A stretch of 24,698 nucleotides of DNA, taken from positions 4,233-28,930 of the forward strand of contig DCSU01000077.1 of the NCBI GenBank assembly GCA_002325785.1, read 5' to 3'. The first letter of the stretch is position 1. Every line of letters starts with the position of its first letter. The notes beneath the pieces are model-generated. The model did not search any database. It saw nothing but the letters and a program-made list of their open reading frames with translations, and had not been told where the DNA came from. Source of the stretch: Bacteroidales bacterium UBA1458 (lineage in GTDB: Bacteria; Bacteroidota; Bacteroidia; Bacteroidales; VadinHA17). This document shows, piece after piece, positions 7,956 through 15,358 of this stretch. The translations under genes and the position numbers were made by a program.

Positions 7956-9485
7956 CTATTCAACTATTATAGGTTTGTATTTTGGCACAAGTATTTTCAT
8001 AACTGTCCATCCGATCAGGTATGCCACCGCGCAGATACAGAATATTATGAAATAACCGGCCCTTATTCCCTCAAATCCAAAGAAACTCATGGGTTCAGTC
8101 ATATACTTTGCTCCGCCGGCGAGGAGTTCATTTGTCATGACACTCACCGTACCGTCTGTCATGGTGGTACCGGACGAGAAGTCAAACAGCACGCCGGATC
8201 CCTTATTGATAAGGAATGCTCCGAAGCCTCCTGCCATACCTCCGATACCGGTAATGGTTGCCACGGCCGATTTCGGGAACATGTCACCGATAGTGGAGAA
8301 AAGGTTAGCTGACCACGCCTGGTGGGCGGCGGCAGCAATGCCTATGATGACAACCGGGAACCAGTAAGATATGTGTCCCAGCGGTTGTGCCAGCAGGGCC
8401 AGCAGCGGAAAGAAGGCAAAGATCAGCATGGCACGCATACGGCCGGCGTAGGGGTTCATCCCCAGTTTGTCTACGAAATATCTGGGAAGCCAGCCCCCGA
8501 TGATTGAGAGCATGACAATGGCATAAAGTACGAATATCAGTAACTTGGCCGTGTTGGTATCGGAAGTAAGTCCGTAGACATCACTGAGGTAGGCAGGAGT
8601 CCAGAAGAGGTAGAACCACCAGACGCCGTCAGTCATGAATTTGCCGAAAGCAAATGCCCAGGTCTGCTTGTACCTGAAACATTGCATGAATGACATTTTC
8701 TTTTCTATCTTCTCTATATTATTGTTTGCTTTGGTTTCCGCAATGGTGTCCTGGTCGATGTAATCTAGTTCAGCCTTATTTACCAGCGGGTGAGCGTGAG
8801 GTTTCTTATACATGAAAATCCAGAATCCCATCCATATGAAGCCAATAGCACCGATGAAAATAAATGCCATTTCCCATCCCCATTTTGCTGCAATAACGGG
8901 TATGGATATCGGGGCGATGAGGGCACCTACCTGTGCGCCTGAATTAAAGATGCTGGTTGAGAATGCCCGGTCCTTTTTTGGGAAAAACTCGGCGGTGGTC
9001 TTGATTGCCGCCGGGAAGTTGCCCGCTTCACCCAGAGCCAGCACAAAGCGTGCAAAAATAAAGAGTGTCACGCTGACAGAAGTAACCATTCCGACATTGT
9101 CAATTGTGCCAATAATGTTTCTGGCCTCCTCAAACCCCACGAACCATTTGCCGGCGGTAATCCCGGAGGTGGCTATACCGCAGAAGGCATGCAGAACGGC
9201 GCCAACAGACCAGATGCCTATTGCCCAGAGGAACCCCTTCTTTGTATCAATCCAGTCGACAAATCTTCCGGCAAACAGCAGGCTGACGGCATAGAATATT
9301 GAAAAGAGACCGGTGATGGTACCATAGTCATTGTTGGTCCAGTGGAATTCGGGCGCAATGAAGTCCTTCCAGGTCAGAGAGAGAACCTGTCGGTCCATGT
9401 AGTTAATGGCTACCGAAAAGAACAACAGCCCGGTGATGGCCCACCTGTAGTTTGTCATTTTCGAATCTGTGGTTTGTGAGGACAT
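7956..9485 (-). CDS. exuT: MFS hexuronate transporter (ACS family, ExuT-like, 509 aa)
   Basis: It is predicted to be an inner-membrane proton symporter for galacturonate or glucuronate. The first helix ends in the family motif INYMDRQVLS (27-36), the helix 2-3 loop has GRFVDWIDTKKG (73-84), and GEAGNFPAAIKTTAEFFP (152-169) is typical of the anion:cation symporter branch. About 12 hydrophobic segments can be traced. It is longer than E. coli ExuT because of two insertions, near residues 103-140 and 431-475, the second containing a polar stretch (SSGTTMTDGT). The start ATG at 9485 is used; MTNYRW at 9458 would be an alternative. It lies 67 bp after the aldolase gene and 11 bp before the SDR gene. 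The context of uronate isomerase and epimerase supports uronate as substrate. Confidence 0.88.
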   Translation of the reverse strand: MSSQTTDSKMTNYRWAITGLLFFSVAINYMDRQVLSLTWKDFIAPEFHWTNNDYGTITGLFSIFYAVSLLFAGRFVDWIDTKKGFLWAIGIWSVGAVLHAFCGIATSGITAGKWFVGFEEARNIIGTIDNVGMVTSVSVTLFIFARFVLALGEAGNFPAAIKTTAEFFPKKDRAFSTSIFNSGAQVGALIAPISIPVIAAKWGWEMAFIFIGAIGFIWMGFWIFMYKKPHAHPLVNKAELDYIDQDTIAETKANNNIEKIEKKMSFMQCFRYKQTWAFAFGKFMTDGVWWFYLFWTPAYLSDVYGLTSDTNTAKLLIFVLYAIVMLSIIGGWLPRYFVDKLGMNPYAGRMRAMLIFAFFPLLALLAQPLGHISYWFPVVIIGIAAAAHQAWSANLFSTIGDMFPKSAVATITGIGGMAGGFGAFLINKGSGVLFDFSSGTTMTDGTVSVMTNELLAGGAKYMTEPMSFFGFEGIRAGYFIIFCICAVAYLIGWTVMKILVPKYKPIIVE

Positions 9486-9552
9486 GGGGTTCGTTTAAGA
9501 GTTTAATATTCAGTGATTAACATATAATGTACACATGCATCTTATTGTCTGT

Positions 9553-10233
9553 TCAGGATGCTGCCGGTCTTATTTTCTTAATTGTGTCAAGTGTATTATT
9601 GACGGTTGTTGTCAGTGAATCCCAATCTCCTGCCTTCACAATCTTCTCGGTGATCAGTGCAGAACCCATTCCTACGCATGCCACACCGGCATCGAACCAC
9701 TTTTTGAGGTTTTCCTCCGATGGGTCAACTCCGCCGGTTGGCATTATGGTTGTCCAGGGGCAGGGACCTTTGACCGCTTTAACGAATGAGGGTCCGCCTA
9801 CGGCATTGCCGGGAAATATCTTTACTATCTCAGCACCCAGTTCTTCAGCCTGTGAAATTTCCGTCAGGGTGCCACAACCGGGTATCCATAATACTTTTCT
9901 CCTGTTGCAGATCCGGGCTACCTCGGGGTTCAGCACCGGGGAGACAATGAAGTCTGCACCCATCTGCATGAAAATGGCTGCTGTAGGCGCATCAGCAACT
10001 GAGCCGGCACCGATCATCATCCCTGGACAGTTATCCGCGGCCCATTTTTTCACCTCTGAAAACACCTCATGAGCGAAATCGCCCCTGTTGGTAAACTCAA
10101 ATACTCTCGCACCACCGGCATGACATGCTGAAATTACATTTTTGCATATCTCCCCGTCATGATTGTAGAAAAGAGGCACAAGGCCTGTCTCCTGCATCGC
10201 CATTGCAACCTGAATACGTTTGTAACTGCTCAT
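9553..10233 (-). CDS. kdgA: 2-dehydro-3-deoxy-6-phosphogluconate (KDPG) aldolase (226 aa)
   Basis: It is a class I aldolase that splits KDPG into pyruvate and glyceraldehyde 3-phosphate, the last step of both the uronate (Ashwell) and Entner-Doudoroff routes. It is a TIM-barrel protein with Glu46 in FEFTNR, GAGSVADAP at 75-83, SPVLNPE at 98-104, IPGCGTLTE at 117-125, the Schiff-base Lys138 in VKIFPG and phosphate-binding MPTGG at 164-168. The length fits the family. FTNR after the catalytic Glu, in place of TLRT in E. coli Eda, marks the branch common in Bacteroidota. The gap after uxaC is 14 bp. No KDG kinase is present in the window, so its substrate must be made by an enzyme encoded elsewhere. 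The related KDPGal aldolase activity cannot be told apart by eye. Confidence 0.92.
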   Translation of the reverse strand: MSSYKRIQVAMAMQETGLVPLFYNHDGEICKNVISACHAGGARVFEFTNRGDFAHEVFSEVKKWAADNCPGMMIGAGSVADAPTAAIFMQMGADFIVSPVLNPEVARICNRRKVLWIPGCGTLTEISQAEELGAEIVKIFPGNAVGGPSFVKAVKGPCPWTTIMPTGGVDPSEENLKKWFDAGVACVGMGSALITEKIVKAGDWDSLTTTVNNTLDTIKKIRPAAS

Positions 10234-10247
10234 CTCTTTTGTCTATT

Positions 10248-11651
10248 TCAGAAGCCGAAGTAATTCTTTGCGTTGTAGTATGAGATGTTTTCCACCATTT
10301 TTCCTATGGTTTCCATCTCTGATTCCGGCAGCTTCCCCTTTTCGATGTCATCACCGAGCATGTTGCAGAGGATTCTGCGGAAGTATTCATGACGGGGGTA
10401 TGAGATAAAGCTTCTCGAATCAGTGAGCATCCCGACAAACCTGCTCAGCAGCCCCATCAGTGAAAGGGCATTAAGCTGATTGATCATGCCGGTCTCCTGA
10501 TCAAGGAACCACCAACCGGCCCCAAACTGCATTTTCCCGGGAACACTGCCATCCTGAAAGTTGCCGATCATTGTGGCAATCAGTTCGTTATCCCTGGGGT
10601 TGAGATTATAGAGTATCGTTTTCGTCAGCTTGCCTGTGGCCGTAAGCCTGTCAAGCAGCCTGGAAATATCTTTTGCCACCGTGAAATCGCCCATCGAGTC
10701 ATAACCGGTATCAGGACCGAGTGATGCAAGCATCCGGCTATTGTTGTTTCGGATAGCACCATAGTGGAACTGCTGTGTCCAGCCTCTATCGGCGTCCATC
10801 ACTGCCAGCTCGTAAAGCATTACTGACTTGAATTTCACTACCTCCTCATGGCTTAGCGAGGTTCCTGAAGTCACTTTCCTGAAGATGGAGTCTGCCTCGG
10901 TAGAAGTACAGTCTTCCGAGTAAAATTGTTCTATACCGTGATCGCTGAGAAGACATCCGGCGTCGGCGAAGAACTGATGCCTCTTCCTCAGGGCTGCAAT
11001 CAGGGAATCAAATCCTTTAATCTCAGTGTCAGAGGCCTCTGATAGTATTTTAATATAGTCGCTGAATTTTGCGGGGTCTTCAACAGCCATGGCCTTATCA
11101 GGCCTCCATGCGGGTAGTACTTTAATGCCGAAATCGCTCTTTTTCAGTTTGATATGGTGCTCGAGATTATCAACCGGATCATCGGTTGTACAGATCACCT
11201 CGACGTTGAATTTTTTCATCAGTCCGCGTGCCGAATATTCCGGTTTCTGCAGGAGATCCGTACACTCTTCCCATATCCCGGGGGCTGTTGTGCGGTTGAG
11301 TATTCTGCTGATTCCGAAGACTCTTTTCAGCTCAAGGTGTGTCCATGCATACAGCGGGTTACGCATGGTGAAGGGCACCGTCTCTGCCCAGCGGTCATAT
11401 TTTTCGCGGAAGGTTGTGTTTCCGGTGATGTATTTCTCATCGATCCCGTTGGCCCTCATGGCTCTCCACTTGTAATGATCGCCCTCAAGCCATAGCTGGC
11501 CGAGATCGTCAAAGCGCCTGTCCGAAGCAATGGCTTCCGGGCTGAGATGACAATGGTAATCTATTATCGGCATGCCTTCAGAATGCTCATGGTAAAGTTT
11601 TCTGGCACAATCATTCTGCAGCAGGAAGTCTTCGTTGATGAACTCTTTCAT
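10248..11651 (-). CDS. uxaC: Uronate (glucuronate/galacturonate) isomerase (467 aa)
   Basis: UxaC converts D-galacturonate to D-tagaturonate and D-glucuronate to D-fructuronate in the cytoplasm. It is a metal-dependent member of the amidohydrolase superfamily. The N-terminal metal motif DYHCHLSPEAI places His33 and His35 near residue 33, and the family blocks LWLEGDHYKWRAMRANGI (near 53-70) and, further on, STTDDP-like ICTTDDPVDNLEHH and VLPAWRPDKA are present. The length of 467 is close to the E. coli enzyme (470). I start at the ATG at 11651 (MKEFINEDFLLQ), which leaves a 17-bp gap after uxaE; a longer frame would run into uxaE without family similarity. With UxaE it makes the tagaturonate to fructuronate route complete without tagaturonate reductase (UxaB) or altronate dehydratase (UxaA). 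Confidence 0.97.
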   Translation of the reverse strand: MKEFINEDFLLQNDCARKLYHEHSEGMPIIDYHCHLSPEAIASDRRFDDLGQLWLEGDHYKWRAMRANGIDEKYITGNTTFREKYDRWAETVPFTMRNPLYAWTHLELKRVFGISRILNRTTAPGIWEECTDLLQKPEYSARGLMKKFNVEVICTTDDPVDNLEHHIKLKKSDFGIKVLPAWRPDKAMAVEDPAKFSDYIKILSEASDTEIKGFDSLIAALRKRHQFFADAGCLLSDHGIEQFYSEDCTSTEADSIFRKVTSGTSLSHEEVVKFKSVMLYELAVMDADRGWTQQFHYGAIRNNNSRMLASLGPDTGYDSMGDFTVAKDISRLLDRLTATGKLTKTILYNLNPRDNELIATMIGNFQDGSVPGKMQFGAGWWFLDQETGMINQLNALSLMGLLSRFVGMLTDSRSFISYPRHEYFRRILCNMLGDDIEKGKLPESEMETIGKMVENISYYNAKNYFGF

Positions 11652-11668
11652 TGGATGGCAGATATTTG

Positions 11669-12934
11669 TTACTGACGGGTAAAGAGACGTACGATATGCC
11701 TGCGATAGATGTTCTCCCATACACATGATGCTATGATCGCGGAGTTGGCATCAAGGGCATCCGTGTATTCCTTCCCCATCTCGGCGGCCACCTTGTAGCC
11801 CACGTGAATAAGCTGGCGGAAACTGGGGTTGTAGTTGGGGTGTCCCGGCACATGTCTGAGTGTTTCAGCATATTTCTTTGTATCCCAGGTGTCAACAACT
11901 TCCGGAGCCGGAAGCAGTTCAGGTTTGATATCAATTACCGTGGCATATGGACCGCAGAGTTCATCGCGTCGCTCATATGCACTGCGATAGATTCGCTTTG
12001 CAATATCAAGTGCTGTGCCTCCGGCGAGGGCAAGACCTATCACCTCTTCGAGCCATGTTGTTCCGGCAGTCTTGACGTGCAGGCCGCAGTCGTGTTTCTT
12101 TATTATTTGTCCCATGACCGGGTAGATCGAAAACTTGTCGCTTCCCGAATGCACGCTCAGCTTGAGCCCTGAGGGCAGGCCGAACATCCTGACCGCATAC
12201 CTGATGACCAGGATATCCTCTTCAAACTCCTTCCCGAAGCGAACCGGATCACCTTCATAGTCAACCCCTTTATTAAACCGGCCTGTGAATTTCGGGGCAA
12301 TTGTCTGAACAGGAACCTTCAGGTCGGCCAGTGCCTTCAGGATGAAGAGCATCTCCAGGGGTTGCTGAGGCTGGTCGACCTCATCCATTGAGACCTCCGT
12401 GACGAAGTTGCCTTCGCCCTTTACCGATGCTATATGCCTGTAGATTGCGGCAGCCTCATTGATAGCAAACAGGAATTTTGAAGCGAAGGCCCTGAGAAAG
12501 TCTTCCGTGATTGTGAAGTTGTCATCGATGCCCGGGATCTTCAGTTCACCGCAGAACGACAGGTGTGCTTCCACAAAGCTTTCGATATCGGTATCTGATG
12601 CACTTTTGCCTATAAAATCAGCAACATCCAGGGTGAAGAAGTCTGAGTGGTCTATAAACCGCCCGACGGTTGTAAGGTTAATATGGTCGGCATCAACGAA
12701 GTATGGACCGGTGTAACTAATCTCACGTACAGCGGCATCAGCCTCAGCGCGGGTGTCAGAGGGTTCCGAATGAACTATGTTATGTTCCCTGTTTGATTTG
12801 TTCCAGACAGGAGTGATATCAACGCCCAGTTCGGTAGAGGCCTTGATCAGGGCTTCCAGCTGGGCCTTGCCCTGGTGTGAGAATCTGTCCCCGATTCCAA
12901 ATGAATATTTGCCTGTCTCTTTCATAATGATCAT
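11669..12934 (-). CDS. uxaE: Tagaturonate/fructuronate epimerase (421 aa)
   Basis: UxaE, first characterised in Thermotoga, interconverts D-tagaturonate and D-fructuronate, joining galacturonate breakdown to the glucuronate branch. Family blocks visible here are KYSFGIGDRFSHQGKAQL near 9-26, TPVWNKSNREH near 41-51, VDADHI near 80-85, EVSMDEVDQPQQP at 180-192, KFTGRFNKGVDYEGD at 215-229, SVHSGSDKFSIYP at 260-272 and LHVKTAGTTWLEE at 285-297. Its placement directly upstream of uxaC supports the call. It is the first gene of the operon, divergent from the CE8 gene with 78 bp between the starts. Two starts are possible, ATG at 12934 and at 12925 (MKETGKYSFG); neither has a Shine-Dalgarno site. 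Older databases may label relatives as hypothetical or 'altronate' proteins. Confidence 0.92.
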   Translation of the reverse strand: MIIMKETGKYSFGIGDRFSHQGKAQLEALIKASTELGVDITPVWNKSNREHNIVHSEPSDTRAEADAAVREISYTGPYFVDADHINLTTVGRFIDHSDFFTLDVADFIGKSASDTDIESFVEAHLSFCGELKIPGIDDNFTITEDFLRAFASKFLFAINEAAAIYRHIASVKGEGNFVTEVSMDEVDQPQQPLEMLFILKALADLKVPVQTIAPKFTGRFNKGVDYEGDPVRFGKEFEEDILVIRYAVRMFGLPSGLKLSVHSGSDKFSIYPVMGQIIKKHDCGLHVKTAGTTWLEEVIGLALAGGTALDIAKRIYRSAYERRDELCGPYATVIDIKPELLPAPEVVDTWDTKKYAETLRHVPGHPNYNPSFRQLIHVGYKVAAEMGKEYTDALDANSAIIASCVWENIYRRHIVRLFTRQ

Positions 12935-13012
12935 TTAATGGTTTTCAGCAACGTCGAAAAATAGCAATAAAAAACTAAATTAGGATCTTGATTTCTTGTA
13001 AATTCAGCAGCC
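12935..13012. promoter_or_regulatory. Divergent intergenic region between uxaE and CE8, candidate uxaE promoter
   Basis: This 78-bp AT-rich gap must carry the promoters of the uxaE-led operon (minus) and of the CE8 gene (plus). On the minus strand TTTA (12999-13002) and TAGTTTTT (12970-12977) match the Bacteroidota -33 TTTG and -7 TAnnTTTG boxes with one mismatch each and suitable spacing. I see no convincing box on the plus strand. The pair is weak and unproven. Confidence 0.35.
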
Positions 13013-13957
13013 ATGAAGATGTTTGCATTCATTGTTACATTCACCCTGCAATCGGTTGTAGCCTTCGGCCAGGTAAGGCAGATAACCGTTGCGGCTGACG
13101 GCAGTGGTGACTTTACCTCCGTCCAGGAGGCGGTCAACTCCATCAGGGCATATATGTCTGATACCACATTCATGTATATCAGGAATGGAACTTACCGCGA
13201 AAAGATTGTGATCCCCTCGTGGGTTACCAATCTTTTCATGAAGGGGGAGAGCGTTGATAACACCGTCATCACCTGGAATGACCATGCCAATATCCGCAAT
13301 ATGGGCACCTTCAGGACTTACACAATCTGGGTACTGGGGGCAGGTTTTACTGCCGAGGATATCACTTTTGAGAACAATGCCGAACAGCTCGGACAGGCTG
13401 TGGCTGTCCATGTTGACGGAGACAGGGCTGTCTTCCGCAGGTGCAGGCTGCTCGGGAACCAGGACACGCTCCTCACAGCCAACCAGGATAGCCGGCAATA
13501 CTATGAGGAGTGTTATATAGAGGGCACTACCGATTTTATCTTTGGTCCTGCCACTGCCTGGTTCGAGAGGTGTCATATTCACAGTAAAAAGAATTCATAT
13601 ATCACCGCCGCATCAACCGTTGAAGGTCATGAGTACGGTTATGTCTTTAACAGATGCCGGTTTACGGCCGCCGACAGCATCGCGAAGGTTTATCTCGGAA
13701 GGCCATGGCGGCCGTTTGCAGCCACACTCTTCATGAGATGCGAGCTTGGCAGCCATATTCTGCCCGCGGGCTGGCACAACTGGGATAACCCGCAGAACGA
13801 ACGGACAGCCAGGTATGCCGAGTACCGCAACACAGGTCCGGGAGCCAGTCCCGGTACCCGCGTTGCATGGAGCCGCCAGCTCAGCCGAAAGGAGGCCGGA
13901 GGATACACCGTGGAGAGGGTGTTTGCCCGTCACGACGGATGGAGCCCTGTCAGATAA
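13013..13957 (+). CDS. Pectin methylesterase, carbohydrate esterase family 8 (314 aa)
   Basis: It removes methyl esters from homogalacturonan, freeing carboxylates so that polygalacturonases can cut. The right-handed beta-helix family signatures are all present: Gln128 in GQAVAVHV, Gln150-Asp151 in GNQDTLL (acid/base Asp151), nucleophile Asp174 in GTTDFIFG and Arg230 in LGRPW. Residues 1-20 form a signal peptide (short, MKMF then a hydrophobic run to AFGQ) without a lipobox Cys, so it is probably released into the periplasm, unlike the lipoprotein enzymes nearby. It is the only plus-strand gene in the window. It is divergent from uxaE and its stop is 4 bp from the GH28 stop in convergent orientation. 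Length is normal for a bacterial single-domain CE8. Confidence 0.95.
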   Translation: MKMFAFIVTFTLQSVVAFGQVRQITVAADGSGDFTSVQEAVNSIRAYMSDTTFMYIRNGTYREKIVIPSWVTNLFMKGESVDNTVITWNDHANIRNMGTFRTYTIWVLGAGFTAEDITFENNAEQLGQAVAVHVDGDRAVFRRCRLLGNQDTLLTANQDSRQYYEECYIEGTTDFIFGPATAWFERCHIHSKKNSYITAASTVEGHEYGYVFNRCRFTAADSIAKVYLGRPWRPFAATLFMRCELGSHILPAGWHNWDNPQNERTARYAEYRNTGPGASPGTRVAWSRQLSRKEAGGYTVERVFARHDGWSPVR

Positions 13958-13961
13958 CAGC

Positions 13962-15356
13962 TCAGAGCCTGATCTTCTCCCCGTTGATAAATACCTTTTT
14001 CAGTTTCACTCCTTCAGCGCCGGTGATTTTTGTTCCCTGTTGCACGCCGTTGAAGCTGCAGTTCCTTAGTGTTATATCTGAAACGTTCACCGATCCATCA
14101 AGCCCGATAATATAAATTCCGTACTTACTCTCCTGCGAGGTTACATTCTCGAGGGTGACATTTCTTACAAAAGGAGGAAAGCCTCTCTTACATTCTTCAA
14201 GGGGTTCATACATCAGGTTGATCTTCAGCACTGCCTCGGAACACTTACCCACCTTAACATTACGCACGTTCACATTTTCAATAATACCTCCCCGGCAGTC
14301 CGAGGTTTTGATCCTGATGACCCTCAGCAGTTCAGGGCTGTCCATCTCACAGTCTTCTACAAACAGGTTTGAAAATCCTCCCGAGATTTCGCTGCCTATG
14401 ACCACCCCTCCATGACCGTCTGCCATGCGGCAGTTGCGTACGATTATGTTCTGTGAGGGGACGGCCCATCGCCTGCCGTCATTGTTTCTTCCTGACTTGA
14501 TTGCAATGCAGTCATCGCCAGTGTCGAAATAGCAGTTTTCAATGAGGACACCGTTGCATGATTCAGGGTCGCAGCCGTCCGAGTTGGGGCCGGCGCTTAC
14601 TATTTTCACTCCCCGAAGGATGAAGTTATCGGTCAAAACGGGGTGGATGACCCAGAATGGGGAATTTTTCAGCGTCAGGTCTTCAATAAGAACGGTATTG
14701 CAGTTGTTGAGGTTGACCAGTTGGGGTCTTAAAGCTCCCTCGAGACCGAAGCGTCGTTCCTCAACGGGTGTCTGGTTTTGTTCATGGCCAAGAAGCTGCA
14801 TCCTGCCGGCAATCTTCTGGTTATTCATTCCCTCGCGCCAGCCATAATCAGGATTGCCGTTCATCCACCACCACACCTCGTTTGAGGCCTGACCGTCGAT
14901 TGTGCCTTTGCCTGTGAGGGCGATGTTAGTGGCATCAATTGCGTAGATCAGCGGGTGGATATTATAGCAGTCCATTCCTTCCCACCGGGTAAGCACCGGT
15001 GGCAGGTAGAGCTCATAGTCAGTGGCGAAGAGCAGTGTTGCTCCTTCGGATATATGAAGGTTGACGTTGCTCAGCAGGGTAACGGGACCGGTGTGCCAGT
15101 TGCCGGAGGGTACATAGACCACTCCTCCTCCGTCAGAATTGCATCTCTGTATCGCTGCCTCAATAGCTGCGGTGTTCAGGAAAGAAGTGTCATCAACCAC
15201 TGCACCGAAGTCGGTTATGTTGAACGTATCAGCAGGGAAAGATGTCCTCAGGATTGATTGTTCAATCTCCGCGGCCATCTCCCACCTGTCACTGCCCGTG
15301 CAGGAAGGCAGGACAGTGACAAGGAAGACAAAGAGGTATGGCAAAAGGCGCATCAT
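13962..15356 (-). CDS. GH28 polygalacturonase lipoprotein (464 aa)
   Basis: It hydrolyses alpha-1,4 bonds between galacturonic acid residues. The GH28 catalytic set is complete (numbering from the ATG at 15356): NSD in AGPNSDGCD (Asn258, Asp260), the Asp pair in FDTGDDCIAIKSG (Asp281, Asp282), His315 in DGHGGVVIGSE and RIK in VIRIKTSD (Arg348, Lys350). The N-terminus is a hydrophobic signal ending in LPSC, a lipobox, so it is likely a lipoprotein. The reading frame also has a TTG at 15362, but ATG at 15356 (or 15353) is more likely. It starts 2 bp after the susD stop, so translation is probably coupled. It may be an exo-acting enzyme, as the inserted region at about 155-205 (WWWMNGN) is common in exo-type and rhamnogalacturonan-type members, but the substrate subtype is not decidable by eye. 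Confidence 0.93.
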   Translation of the reverse strand: MMRLLPYLFVFLVTVLPSCTGSDRWEMAAEIEQSILRTSFPADTFNITDFGAVVDDTSFLNTAAIEAAIQRCNSDGGGVVYVPSGNWHTGPVTLLSNVNLHISEGATLLFATDYELYLPPVLTRWEGMDCYNIHPLIYAIDATNIALTGKGTIDGQASNEVWWWMNGNPDYGWREGMNNQKIAGRMQLLGHEQNQTPVEERRFGLEGALRPQLVNLNNCNTVLIEDLTLKNSPFWVIHPVLTDNFILRGVKIVSAGPNSDGCDPESCNGVLIENCYFDTGDDCIAIKSGRNNDGRRWAVPSQNIIVRNCRMADGHGGVVIGSEISGGFSNLFVEDCEMDSPELLRVIRIKTSDCRGGIIENVNVRNVKVGKCSEAVLKINLMYEPLEECKRGFPPFVRNVTLENVTSQESKYGIYIIGLDGSVNVSDITLRNCSFNGVQQGTKITGAEGVKLKKVFINGEKIRL

Positions 15357-15358
15357 GA

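Noticed and set aside
9527..10072. 181-codon plus-strand open frame opposite the KDPG aldolase
   Set aside because: It mirrors the aldolase gene in antisense and has no family resemblance.
11652..11726. Upstream extension of the uxaC frame
   Set aside because: It overlaps uxaE. UxaC proteins begin near MKEFINEDF, giving the usual length.
13004..13582. 192-codon open frame antisense to the pectin methylesterase gene
   Set aside because: It lies wholly opposite a clear CE8 gene and has no recognisable domain; it is a coding shadow.
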